A DNA stretch of 64,000 nt from Staphylococcus durrellii (GTDB lineage: Bacteria; Bacillota; Bacilli; Staphylococcales; Staphylococcaceae), in the NCBI RefSeq assembly GCF_015594545.1, contig NZ_JADIIO010000001.1, forward strand, positions 1 through 64,000. The letters run 5' to 3'. Positions 54,260 to 63,659 of the stretch are shown here, piece after piece. Below the pieces are notes generated by a model. It made no database searches. It worked only from the letters and a program-made list of their open reading frames with translations, and was not told the DNA's origin. The first letter of the stretch is position 1. The number at the start of each line of letters is the position of its first letter. The position numbers and the translations under genes were made by a program.

Positions 54260-57200
54260 ATGACAAAAAAAATACTAAAGCAAAAATATATATTAGGATT
54301 AGATATTGGTATTACTTCTGTCGGTTATGGGCTTATAAATAATGATACGAGAGAGGTAATTGATGCAGGTGTGAGGCTTTTTCCAGAAGCTAACGTTGAA
54401 AATAATGAAGGACGCCGTTCTAAACGTGGTGCGCGTCGATTAAAAAGAAGGCGTATTCATCGTTTGGAGCGAGTGAAAAATTTGCTCGTACATTATAATT
54501 TAATAGATAAAAATCAAACTCCAAAAAGTACTAATCCTTATGAAATTAGAGTGAGGGGTTTGGATGAAGCATTATCGAAAGAAGAATTTGCCATTGCTTT
54601 ATTACATATCGCGAAACGTCGGGGAATACATAATGTAGCGATATCGATAGATGAACAAGAGGTTAATAATACTTTATCGACTAAAGATCAGTTAAAAAAG
54701 AATGCAAAAGACTTAGAAGATAAGTATATTTGTGAATTGCAATTAGAACGTTTAATCGATCAAAAAAAGGTGCGTGGGGAAAGTAATCGCTTTAAAACCG
54801 AAGATTTCGTAAGAGAGGCGAAACAACTTTGCCAAACACAAAAACAATTTCACAACATTGATAATCACTTTATCGAACAATACATTAAATTAGTAGCAAC
54901 AAGAAGGGCTTATTATGAAGGACCAGGTAAAAGTAGCCCTTACGGTTGGGAAGGAGATTTAAAAAAATGGTATGAAATGTTAATGGGCAGATGTACTTAT
55001 TTTCCAGAAGAATTAAGAAGCGTTAAGCATGCTTATTCCGCTGATTTATTTAATGCATTAAATGATTTGAATAATTTAGTGATTAGTCGAGACGAAAATC
55101 CAAAATTAGCATACCATGAAAAATACCATATTATTGAGAATGTGTTTAAACAAAAGAAAACACCTACTTTAAAACAAATTGCCAAAGAAATTGGTGTAAA
55201 TGAAGGAGATATTAAGGGATATAGAATAAACAAATCCGGGAAACCGCAATTTACAAGCTTCAAATTATATCATGATTTGAACAATATTTTTGAACAATCA
55301 TCTTACTTAAATGATGAGTCGTTGATGGATGAAATCGCCCAAATTTTAACGATTTATCAAGATGAGGAAAGTATTAAAGAAGCACTAAATCAGTTACCAG
55401 AAATGCTTTATGAGACTGAAAAAGATAAAATTTCACACCTTACTGGTTATACTGGTACACACCGAACACCGATTATCATTAAAATGTATCCACCTATTGA
55501 TAGATGAACTGTGGGAATCATCCGACAATCAAATGCAATTATTTACAAAATTGAATTTAAAACCAAGGAAGGTTGATTTAGGAGAGGCAAATCGTATTCC
55601 AACAAGTATGGTAGATGAATTTGTGTTATCTCCGGTAGTTAAACGTTCTTTTATTCAATCTATAAAAGTAATAAATGCAATCATTGAACAGTACGGCTTA
55701 CCTGAAGATATTATTGTTGAGTTAGCTAGAGAGAAAAATAGTGAGGAAAAGAAACGGATTATTAAAAAACTACAAAAACAAAATGAGGCTACACGTAAAA
55801 AGGTAGAGAAAGTATTAAAAGAAAGCGGCAATGAAAATGCCAAAAATATGATAGAGAAAATTAAACTGCATGATAGTCAAGAAGGGAAGTGTCTATACTC
55901 ACTTGAAGCAATTCCATTAGGCGACTTATTGAGCAATCCAACACATTATGAGGTGGATCATATTATACCGAGATCTGTGGCATTTGATAATTCATTTAAT
56001 AATAAAGTGTTGGTAAAAAAAGAAGAAAATAGTAAAAAAGCAAACCGTTCGCCATATCAATATTTAAACTCTAATGAATCCAACATTTCATACACTCAAT
56101 TTAAGCAACATATTTTAAATTTAAGTAAGGCAAAAGACAGAATCCCTAGAAAAAAACGTGATTATTTATTAGAAGAGAGAGACATAAATAAATTTGAAGT
56201 TCAAAAGGAATTTATAAACCGTAATCTTGTGGATACACGCTATGCTTCAAGAGAGTTAACGACATTACTGAAAGCATATTTCAATGCTAATGATTTAGCG
56301 GTAAAAGTTAAAACAATCAATGGTGGTTTTACAAATTATTTAAGAAAAGTTTGGAAGTTTAAAAAAGATAGAAATGAAGGATACAAACATCATGCTGAAG
56401 ATGCATTAGTCATTGCAAATGCTGATTTCTTATTCAAAAATCAAAAATCATTAACAAGCGTAAATAGAATATTAGAAAAACCTACACTCGAACAAAGTGA
56501 AAGTAAGTATGAAGTAAAAACAGACGACGAATATAGAGAATTATTTGAAGTGCCAAAACAGGTTCAACAAATAAAGGACTTTAAGAATTATAAATTTTCA
56601 CACCGTGTAGATAAAAAGCCCAATCGTCAACTTATGAATGACACGTTATATTCAACACGAAACATTGAAGGTGTTACGTATACAGTACTTACTTTAAAGG
56701 ATATTTATGCTAAAAATAATGAAAAAGTGAAGAAGAAAATAACTGATCAACCTGAGAAGTTCTTAATGTATCAACACGACCCTAAAACTTTTAAAAAAAT
56801 TCAAACAGTCATACAACAGTATGCTGAGGAAAAAAACCCGCTTGCTAAATATTACGAAGAAACAGGAGAGTATATAAAAAAATACGCCAAAAATGAAGAT
56901 GGACCTGTGATAAAGAAACTGAAATATTTAGATAATAAGTTAGGTAGCCATTTAGATATTAGTGATAATTATATCAACCCTAAAAATAAATTAGTTAAAC
57001 TTTCTATGAAGTCATTCCGCTTTGATGTTTATCAATCCGAACGAGGCTATAAAATGGTGCCAATTAGTTATATAGATGTATTAAAAAAAGACAATTATTT
57101 TTATATACCACAAGTAGTTTATGAAGAAAAAAAGCAACATAAAAATATTGAGGAGCAGGATAAATTTGTTGGCAGTTTTTATAATAACGACTTAATTTCA

Positions 57201-57452
57201 CTCAATGATGAATTGTATAAAATTATCGGTGTAAATAGCGCAGAGAGAAATATAATTGAATTGGACATGGTTGAGATAAGGTATATGGAATACTGCAATA
57301 TAAATAATATAACTAAAGAGCCTAGAATTAAGAAAACAATTAGTAAGAACACCAAATCAATAGAGAAATATACAACTGATATTTTAGGCAACATGTATCA
57401 TACACGTCCTTCTAAAAAACCCCAACTTATCTTTAAAAGAGGAATGGCATAA
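54260..57452 (+). pseudogene. cas9: cas9 (SaCas9/SlugCas9-like), frameshifted by a 7-bp tandem duplication
   Basis: Two overlapping open frames (54260-55507 and 55410-57452) encode one type II Cas9. The unit ACACCGA occurs twice in tandem at 55459-55465 and 55466-55472. Removing one copy joins TGYTGTHR to LSLKCIHLLIDEL and gives a 1061-aa protein, close to SaCas9 (1053). Without that repair the product stops after 415 aa. The reconstructed protein keeps RuvC D15 (GLDIGITSVGYG), the arginine-rich bridge helix, E485 (ELAREKN), HNH D564-H565, and H709/D712 (HHAEDAL). In the PAM domain R1020 (SaCas9 R1015) is kept, while the R991 position is Ile996. Either an inactivated gene or a reversible off state. 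Confidence 0.95.
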
Positions 57453-57541
57453 TGGGATGGCGAATTGTATACGCAAGTGAAGTTAGTCGTTTAGCACTGA
57501 ATTTAAACAGCTTGAAAGTCACAAAAGAGATCTTGAGGTAA
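57452..57541 (+). pseudogene. cas1 N-terminal remnant (adaptation module deleted)
   Basis: The ATG overlaps the cas9 stop (TAATG) as cas1 normally does in this operon. The 29 codons start MGWRIVYASEVSRLALNLNS, matching the N-terminus of type II Cas1, but after about residue 24 the sequence ends with a few unrelated residues and TAA. No further cas1, cas2 or csn2 sequence exists before the array. The simplest reading is one internal deletion removing roughly 2 kb of the adaptation module, with the last codons perhaps from the tail of the final gene. Confidence 0.75.
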
Positions 57542-57670
57542 AGATACCTTTTTAATTTACTACCAGAAGCACTTAATAAATATATAACAATAATATATGG
57601 TAGAAAGCCTTAGCTGCTTTATCTTTTATGAAAATGTAGTATAATTTTACTAATCTTAGTACTAAGCAAG
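57542..57670 (+). promoter_or_regulatory. CRISPR leader
   Basis: 129 bp of AT-rich sequence directly before the first repeat. TATAAT at 57640-57645 with a TTTATC about 16 bp upstream is a plausible array promoter, placing the start just before the first repeat. The leader is at this end because the opposite end carries the degenerate terminal repeat. Confidence 0.7.
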
Positions 57671-58218
57671 GTTTTAGTACTCTGTAATTTTAGGTATGAG
57701 TGATTCGATAGCAGCTGGCAAACAAGCAGAAAAACAGTTTTAGTACTCTGTAATTTTAGGTATGAGTGATTCCTCAACACGAATTATTGAATTAGACCGT
57801 GGTTTTAGTACTCTGTAATTTTAGGTATGAGTGATTCAAGAAGAAGCAAAAGTAAATAAACCTTTAGGTTTTAGTACTCTGTAATTTTAGGTATGAGTGA
57901 TTCATATTTTGTTTTATTGTGATAGTGCGAGAAGTTTTAGTACTCTGTAATTTTAGGTATGAGTGATTCTACGTGATTACGATTTAATTGACCTATAATG
58001 TTTTAGTACTCTGTAATTTTAGGTATGAGTGATTCTGATATGAGCTTTATTAAAGATAGTGATAAGTTTTAGTACTCTGTAATTTTAGGTATGAGTGATT
58101 CTTTAACTCCTGGATTATTCTTTCTTATTTGTTTTAGTACTCTGTAATTTTAGGTATGAGTGATTCCTTTGGTAGTCGCTTGAAAGTGGCTCTCTAAGTT
58201 TTAGTATTCTGTAATTTT
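57671..58218 (+). CRISPR. Type II CRISPR array, 8 spacers
   Basis: Eight identical 36-bp repeats (starting GTTTTAGTACTCTGTAATTT, ending GAGTGATTC) begin at 57671, 57737, 57802, 57868, 57934, 58000, 58066 and 58131. A ninth, degenerate one at 58198 matches only the first 21 bases with one change. Spacers are 29-31 bp and all different: 57707-57736, 57773-57801, 57838-57867, 57904-57933, 57970-57999, 58036-58065, 58102-58130, 58167-58197. The repeat start matches the SaCas9-type repeat, so crRNAs are read on the plus strand, and it pairs with the tracrRNA gene downstream. I found no spacer match inside this window. Confidence 0.98.
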
Positions 58219-58299
58219 CAGCTTTACTTATACGAGAATATGAGAAAGACGAAAATCTCTAAAAAGCTTGACTAATAGAAATGAAAGCGCTAATGTATA

Positions 58300-58397
58300 A
58301 GTACAATATATATTGTATTTATACCTAAAGTTACAGAATCTACTAAAACAAGACAATATGTCGTGTTTATCCCACTAATTTATTAGTGGGATTTTTT
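58300..58397 (+). ncRNA. tracrRNA
   Basis: The anti-repeat at 58321-58349 (ATACCTAAAG ... TACTAAAAC) is complementary to the repeat except for the expected bulge. It is followed by GACAATATGTC, the first stem-loop, GTGTTTATC, and a perfect 9-bp terminator stem CCCACTAAT / ATTAGTGGG with T6. The order matches the SaCas9 tracrRNA. A TTGACT at 58268-58273 could be the -35; the -10 is ambiguous. Transcribed in the same direction as cas9 and the array, but placed beyond the array. Confidence 0.92.
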
Positions 58398-58399
58398 GT

Positions 58400-58792
58400 A
58401 TAGGTGCTTTAACTTATTAAAAAAATTAAGATTACTTTGCCAATAATGCATTTCAGTATTACAGTATGTGATATAGGCTTGTTATTGAGTGAAATTTATT
58501 ACAAAAACAAAGTCTATCTACAGAAAATCGAATATTGGATAAATTAAACAAAAATATGATTATTTATCATTATTGTTAAAGGATAAAAGTGTATTCACAA
58601 GTATTACTGACGTAATAAAGTCGAGAATCGTTTATAGAATAAAGTAATAATTTACATGATAAGACATTATATACATTGCATTCATAGTTTGAATTGTTAT
58701 TTTGAAATCGAAATATATAATACAACAATAATGTTATAGATTATTCAAAGTATTTTTGAAGTTATTACATAAAATAAGGAGTGGTGAAGTAA
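58400..58792. other. Intergenic stretch after the CRISPR locus
   Basis: AT-rich, no gene recognised. The promoter of the MFS gene should be in the last 100 bp. A GGAGTGG ribosome binding site precedes its TTG start. Confidence 0.4.
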
Positions 58793-60001
58793 TTGAATAA
58801 CCAAGAGAATACTAACCGTAAAATGAAATGGGGATTCATTGGTGCAGTGTATGCTTTTATGATTGTTATGATGGGGACTACACTGCCAACGCCACTATAT
58901 CCAATTTATAGTGACGCATTTCATTTATCACCGTTAATGATAACAATTATTTATGCCGTTTATGCACTAGGCGTTATTGGTGGTTTGTTAGTATTTGGCC
59001 AACTTTCAGATCGCATCGGCAGACGCTATGTACTTATCCCAGGGATTATATTATCTGTACTTAGTGCCGTTGTATTTCTTTCGGCAACTAACGTCGGTCT
59101 ATTATTATTAGGAAGAGTTATTTCTGGTCTTTCAGCAGGCTTGTTTACTAGTACGGCTACAACAACCATTGTGAATTTAGCGCCTGACGATAAAAAGAAC
59201 CAAGCTTCAACTATCGCAAGTAGTGTTAATATGTTAGGACTAGGTTTTGGCCCATTGCTTTGTGGTGTGTTGGCACAATATCTTCCATACGCGCTACATT
59301 TAGTGTTTATTGTCGATATTGTGTTATTAATTCCTGCATTTATTGCTATTTGGTTAATGCCAGAACCTATTAAAAACAAGCAAAGTTTTCATATTAAAGT
59401 TCAAAAATTGAGTGTCCCCTCTGATATTCGTGGCACATTTATCTATGCCATGATTCCAGTATTTGTAGGTTTCTCAATGCTCGGTCTATTTACTGCAATT
59501 TCGCCTAATTTCTTAGGAGATATCTTAAACATCCATAACAAAGCAATTATTGGTGTGACAGTATTTTTAGTGTTTTGTGCTTCAACAGTGGGACAATTAT
59601 TATTCAAACAAAAATCAGATTATAACGTTCTGATGTTAGGTAGTGCGACATTGATAGCAGGCGTAATATTAGTAGGCATTTCATTACTACTTAGTTCATA
59701 TGTTTTATTACTAATTGGTGCAATTATTTCAGGTTTCGGTCAGGCCTTTAGCTTCCGTGCAGGTTTATCTACAGTGAATACGGTATCGCCAAAAGATAAA
59801 CAGGCAGAAATTACGTCTGCATTCTTTACTATTGCTTATATAGCGATTTCTATACCTGTAGTGGGCGTAGGATTATTAGAACTAGGGCTTTCTATTCAAG
59901 GAGCAGGCGTTATTTTTAGTGTTATTGTTGTGATACTCGCTATGATTTCATTATTGTTATTACTATTTAATTATCAAAAGGGAAGACAAGAGAAAATATA
60001 A
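58793..60001 (+). CDS. MFS transporter (drug:H+ antiporter type)
   Basis: 402 aa with 12 membrane segments. Motif A GQLSDRIGRRYVL lies between helices 2 and 3, and the GRVISGLSAGLFTS segment and a motif-C-like GLGFGPLLCGVLA helix 5 are typical of the DHA1 exporter branch. A second motif-A-like loop in the C half is degenerate. Starts at TTG (MNNQENTNRK). No regulator adjoins it. Substrate unknown; it could be a drug, dye or metabolite exporter. Confidence 0.85.
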   Translation: MNNQENTNRKMKWGFIGAVYAFMIVMMGTTLPTPLYPIYSDAFHLSPLMITIIYAVYALGVIGGLLVFGQLSDRIGRRYVLIPGIILSVLSAVVFLSATNVGLLLLGRVISGLSAGLFTSTATTTIVNLAPDDKKNQASTIASSVNMLGLGFGPLLCGVLAQYLPYALHLVFIVDIVLLIPAFIAIWLMPEPIKNKQSFHIKVQKLSVPSDIRGTFIYAMIPVFVGFSMLGLFTAISPNFLGDILNIHNKAIIGVTVFLVFCASTVGQLLFKQKSDYNVLMLGSATLIAGVILVGISLLLSSYVLLLIGAIISGFGQAFSFRAGLSTVNTVSPKDKQAEITSAFFTIAYIAISIPVVGVGLLELGLSIQGAGVIFSVIVVILAMISLLLLLFNYQKGRQEKI

Positions 60002-60074
60002 TAGTAATAGAAGCATATCGTTATAGACATTATTCGATTTTTTCAAAGCTGTTATTTGAAAATGAGGTGAATCA

Positions 60075-60701
60075 ATGGAAACAACATGGCATGTTTCAAT
60101 TAAAGATGAACGCACGCAACAATTAATGAATACAGATAGTGTATTAGCAGGACTAATAACAGACATTGGTGATATTAATAAAAATATACGCCCAGACCCA
60201 CTGAAGTCTATTATTAGATCGATTGTAGGACAACAAATTTCAGTTAAAGCCGCAGCAACTATCTTTGAACGTTTAACTCAAAAAATAAATAATGATTGGT
60301 CTGTCGAGAGGATCAGTAAATTAACTCAAGAAGATATGGCGGAGATAGGACTATCAACAACTAAACAAAAATATCTATTTAATCTTATTGAATATATTAA
60401 AGATAAGGCATTGGATTTCACTATATTTACTACATTAAGTAATAGCGAAATCATAAAACGGTTAACTGCCGTTAAAGGTATTGGTAAATGGACGGCCGAA
60501 GTATTTCTTATTTTTACAATGCAAAGAGAAGACGTGGTGCCAATTGATGATGTTGGATTACAACGTGCAGCAAAGTATTTATACAAAGCATCTAATGAAA
60601 ATGGTCGAGAGTTGTTGAAAGCCTGCAAAGCTATTTGGGGTGAGCACGCAACAATCGGGTGTCTCTATTTATGGGAATATATTCATCAATACGATATTTA
60701 A
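60075..60701 (+). CDS. DNA-3-methyladenine glycosylase II (AlkA-like, HhH-GPD)
   Basis: 208-aa HhH-GPD base-excision glycosylase that removes alkylated purines. The N-terminal helical part has RSIVGQQISVKAAATI. The helix-hairpin-helix is AVKGIGKWTAEVFLIF near residues 133-148, and the catalytic Asp is in VPIDDVGLQRA about 20 residues on. The length equals the short Bacillus AlkA (YfjP-like) group lacking the N-terminal TBP-like domain. No FeS cysteines, so not an Nth/MutY protein. The start follows GAGGTG. Confidence 0.88.
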   Translation: METTWHVSIKDERTQQLMNTDSVLAGLITDIGDINKNIRPDPLKSIIRSIVGQQISVKAAATIFERLTQKINNDWSVERISKLTQEDMAEIGLSTTKQKYLFNLIEYIKDKALDFTIFTTLSNSEIIKRLTAVKGIGKWTAEVFLIFTMQREDVVPIDDVGLQRAAKYLYKASNENGRELLKACKAIWGEHATIGCLYLWEYIHQYDI

Positions 60702-60709
60702 TATTATTA

Positions 60710-60748
60710 AAGCTCCCACTTAATTTATAATAAAATAAGTGGGAGCTT
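60710..60748. terminator. Bidirectional terminator
   Basis: 13-bp arms AAGCTCCCACTTA / TAAGTGGGAGCTT between the convergent alkA-like and flavin-protein genes. Confidence 0.9.
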
Positions 60749-60766
60749 CTTAGCGATATATTATAA

Positions 60767-61228
60767 TTAAACATTTAATAATTCATTTAAAGTAACTTTC
60801 CAACGTTCTATCACCTCGTTTGGATTATACATATTTACAGTGATACCTGATTTAATTTCGGCATATTTGGCACTATCAATTTTAATAGTTTGGATAATAG
60901 CTTCGAAACGTACACGTTCATATTGTTCTACTTCTGGTTTTGGTAGAACAATTGTATCTAACTCTAAATAACAGACTTTTTGATTATATACTATGACTAA
61001 ATTAGCTTTTTTTAATGATTCTAAACTTAAGGTTGTTGTTGTACGGGGCCATAAGGCAAGACGTAAATGTTTAGAATTAATGGCGATAATTTCCCCTACA
61101 CTCAGCATAGATGTATGAGGGTAGCCTTCTGAAGTAATAGAGTGCAACGTCATTACAATATGCTGTTTTTGTTCTAAATCTTGACCATTTAGTAATTGTG
61201 CAACATCACTTGGTAATTCCATTATCAT
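60767..61228 (-). CDS. Pyridoxamine 5'-phosphate oxidase-like flavin-binding protein
   Basis: 153 aa with the split-barrel FMN-binding fold (PNPOx superfamily). HIVMTLHSITSEGYPHTSMLSVGEI is the typical first half and LRLALWPRTTTTLSLESLKK the second strand-helix. AAAAGGAG precedes the start. It lies 16 bp after the bsdD-like gene and so is probably the last gene of the decarboxylase operon. Whether it handles flavin for the prenyl-FMN pathway or an unrelated reaction is unknown. It ends at a strong terminator. Confidence 0.78.
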   Translation of the reverse strand: MIMELPSDVAQLLNGQDLEQKQHIVMTLHSITSEGYPHTSMLSVGEIIAINSKHLRLALWPRTTTTLSLESLKKANLVIVYNQKVCYLELDTIVLPKPEVEQYERVRFEAIIQTIKIDSAKYAEIKSGITVNMYNPNEVIERWKVTLNELLNV

Positions 61229-61244
61229 CGCAACTCCTTTTCAC

Positions 61245-61469
61245 TTACTTTTTTAAATCAGGAATAGGTGGTATTTCATCTAGTTGTTCAAATTCATCTG
61301 GATTTAATTTAAATCTTGAATCGTATTTATTAGGGTCTGTAATATTTTCGTGCTCTGTATTTCGCCATGAAAAAGTACAAGTATTACAAATATATACTTC
61401 CCAAGCATCATCTTTTGGTGCTCTAGATAATAATTCAACATTCTTTGAATTGCATCTTGGACACATCAT
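61245..61469 (-). CDS. bsdD: Non-oxidative phenolic acid decarboxylase subunit D
   Basis: 74 aa with a zinc-ribbon look: CPRCNSKN near the N-terminus and ICNTCTFSWR about 25 residues later, ending in acidic residues. Matches the small D subunit of vanillate/4-hydroxybenzoate decarboxylases. I chose the ATG at 61469 (MMCPRC) behind AAAGGAAG, one base after the bsdC stop. A longer in-frame ATG at 61487 overlaps bsdC. Confidence 0.88.
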   Translation of the reverse strand: MMCPRCNSKNVELLSRAPKDDAWEVYICNTCTFSWRNTEHENITDPNKYDSRFKLNPDEFEQLDEIPPIPDLKK

Positions 61470-61470
61470 A

Positions 61471-62901
61471 TTAATCTTCCTTTCCATCTCTAATACGAGT
61501 TAATATATTCATCCATTCATCTTTTTTAGGAGGTACGCCAAGAAGTTCTGTATCACGTGCAACGTCCGCTCCAACAGGAGTTGTCGCATCTATAACTAAT
61601 TTTGTATGCATACCTGTAGGTTCGGAAGAAGGGTCTAGTGGCATACCTGGAGCATGCGGTACTTTGAAAACATCTTTATCAGGACGAACTCTTGTTGTTA
61701 AAGCCCACATGACTTGTTCCAAATTAAATGGGTCCACGAACTCATCTACGATAATTGCAATTTTGGTATACGGCATACCATGTGGTGTAGATAGCAAACG
61801 CATTGCGACAGCTTTACCATAACCGCCAAGTCTTGATTTAGTAGAAACAATTGCGCCTATACCGTGTGTATACATTGCATTAACAGCTTCTACTTCAGGG
61901 AAATCACGTTTTAGTTGTTTGTATAGTGGTAAACTGGTATTCAAAGCGATGAGGTAATCTATTTCTGTCCATGGCATACCAAGATATAAGTTTTCGAATA
62001 TTGGATTATTTCGATGCGTTATTTTAGTGATTTTGACAATCGGTTGTTTTCTTGAACCAGAATAACTTCCTGGAAATTCTCCGAATGGACCTTCGATTTC
62101 ACGTTTTCGCGGTTCAATGTAACCTTCAAGTACAATTTCACTACGTGCTGGAATGTCCAAATTCCCAGTTTCGCTTTTCGTTAATTCAATTGGTTCGCCT
62201 TTTAAAGCGCCTGCGAAATCATATTCTGATTGAACATATTCAATTGGTGTACTCGCCATAAAGCTTAATACAGGATCATTACCTAGGCAGATTGCGATAG
62301 GTAAAGGTTCATTTTGCTCTTCAGCATGACTTAAATGGACAGCGATATCATGGAATGGTAAAGGTTGGATGCCAACTTTATCTTTACCTTTGACTTGAAC
62401 ACGATAAGTCCCTGCATTCTGTTCTTCATAATTATCTGGTTTGTTTGGGTCTTTACTTACAATTAGCGCTTTTGATAAATAATAGCCTGCATCGAATTCA
62501 TTAATTCTAAATAATGGCAAAATATCAAATAGATTAATACCATCTTCTTCGCTAATAATGTTTTCTTTTACAGGAGCATCTTTTGCATCTACCCAATTGG
62601 GTTTTATAGGGTATTTGTCCCATTTTTCTTTTAATGCAAAAAATTGATCTTTAATTGAAGTGTTTTTAGGTAAATCAAGCATCAAGGCGTGATTTTGCCA
62701 ACTACCATGGACATTTAACACAAGTGGTGTGTGATAGCCTTTAATATTTTCGACTAATACTGCAGGTCCATTTTCCAAATCTGGTGCATTTCTTCCAATT
62801 GCACTCAAATCTGGTTCAGGCATAACTTCATCTTTGACTCTAATTAATTGATTTTCTGATTCTAACAGATCTAAAAATTCTCTTAAATCTTGATAAGCCA
62901 A
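61471..62901 (-). CDS. bsdC: UbiD-family phenolic acid decarboxylase, subunit C
   Basis: About 476 aa of the UbiD family, the prenyl-FMN-dependent enzymes that remove (or add) carboxyl groups on aromatic acids. The block NIISEEDGINLFDILPLFRINEFDAGYYL is conserved, as are EGPFGEFPGSYSG, with the catalytic Glu-Arg-Glu region in its neighbourhood, and GMPWTEIDYLIALN. Strongly resembles B. subtilis BsdC. TTG 62901 (MAYQDLREFL) is preferred because GAAGTGAA lies upstream; a GTG at 62910 overlaps that site. It forms an operon with bsdB and bsdD. Likely substrates are 4-hydroxybenzoate or vanillate. Confidence 0.93.
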   Translation of the reverse strand: MAYQDLREFLDLLESENQLIRVKDEVMPEPDLSAIGRNAPDLENGPAVLVENIKGYHTPLVLNVHGSWQNHALMLDLPKNTSIKDQFFALKEKWDKYPIKPNWVDAKDAPVKENIISEEDGINLFDILPLFRINEFDAGYYLSKALIVSKDPNKPDNYEEQNAGTYRVQVKGKDKVGIQPLPFHDIAVHLSHAEEQNEPLPIAICLGNDPVLSFMASTPIEYVQSEYDFAGALKGEPIELTKSETGNLDIPARSEIVLEGYIEPRKREIEGPFGEFPGSYSGSRKQPIVKITKITHRNNPIFENLYLGMPWTEIDYLIALNTSLPLYKQLKRDFPEVEAVNAMYTHGIGAIVSTKSRLGGYGKAVAMRLLSTPHGMPYTKIAIIVDEFVDPFNLEQVMWALTTRVRPDKDVFKVPHAPGMPLDPSSEPTGMHTKLVIDATTPVGADVARDTELLGVPPKKDEWMNILTRIRDGKED

Positions 62902-62976
62902 TGCGTTCACTTCTTTCTTGTAAAATTGAATGTTTTAAATGATTTATTTGTTCATCTTTTTGTGATGAGTTTTAGA

Positions 62977-63552
62977 TTATGCTTGTTTCGAAAATCCCGT
63001 CCATACTTTTCCTGCGGGTAATTTATTTATGCCAAATTGGGCTAGTAAGCGATAAACAATATGGTCAATTAATTCGTTAATGCTTTCTGGATGATTATAA
63101 AATGCAGGCATTGCAGGGAAAATTGTTACGCCCATACGTGATAGTTTGAGCATATGTTCTAAGTGGATATCATTTAGGGGTGTTTCGCGTGGCATTAATA
63201 CGAGTTTTTTTCTTTCTTTAAGCATGACATCTGCTGCTCTCGTAATAAGGTTATCTGCTAAACCTATACTGATAGTAGCCAAAGATTTCATACTACAAGG
63301 CGCAACAATCATACCATCTACACTAAATGAGCCGCTTGATATGGCAGCGCCTAAGTTTTTAGGTGAATAGTAATAATCAGATAAGTTACGTACCTCGTCT
63401 ATACTATAATGTGTTTCTTCATTGATTGTAGTTAAAGCCCATTGGGATACGACTAAATGAGTTTCTACATTTTCTATATCTTTTAAAATTTCTAAAAGTC
63501 TAATGCCAAAAATGGCACCAGTAGCTCCAGATATACCTACGATTAATTTCAT
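62977..63552 (-). CDS. bsdB: Flavin prenyltransferase (UbiX/BsdB)
   Basis: 191 aa of the UbiX family, making prenylated FMN from FMN and a dimethylallyl phosphate; this cofactor is required by the UbiD-type partner encoded next. Signatures: [17 protein letters not shown] at the N-terminus, [26 protein letters not shown] near 90-115 and [20 protein letters not shown] near 138. AGGAGGG precedes the ATG. First gene of the operon, divergent from the LysR gene. Confidence 0.94.
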   Translation of the reverse strand: MKLIVGISGATGAIFGIRLLEILKDIENVETHLVVSQWALTTINEETHYSIDEVRNLSDYYYSPKNLGAAISSGSFSVDGMIVAPCSMKSLATISIGLADNLITRAADVMLKERKKLVLMPRETPLNDIHLEHMLKLSRMGVTIFPAMPAFYNHPESINELIDHIVYRLLAQFGINKLPAGKVWTGFSKQA

Positions 63553-63659
63553 CTTGCATCCCTCCTCTCATTTGCTAGTATAATTCTAAAAATATACATA
63601 TAATAAATATATATTAAATATTAAAATAATACTTTTTGAGTATAAAAGAGGTGATTGCA
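63553..63659. promoter_or_regulatory. Divergent promoter region bsdB / LysR gene
   Basis: A 107-bp AT-rich gap between divergent genes, the usual place for a LysR-type regulator to bind. No T-N11-A box was confidently chosen among many AT-rich candidates. Confidence 0.5.

Noticed and set aside
55410..55507. Programmed +1 ribosomal frameshifting as the way to make full-length Cas9
   Set aside because: The frame change coincides exactly with a tandem 7-bp duplication, and there is no slippery codon plus stimulatory structure. Relatives have a continuous frame, so mutation by duplication is the simpler reading.
54260..57452. Two separate split-Cas9 genes acting as a natural two-part enzyme
   Set aside because: The second frame has no ribosome binding site near its first ATG, and the sequence overlap is explained fully by the 7-bp duplication.
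58198..58218. Ninth complete CRISPR repeat
   Set aside because: Only the first 21 bases match, with one substitution; it is the degenerate terminal repeat marking the leader-distal end.
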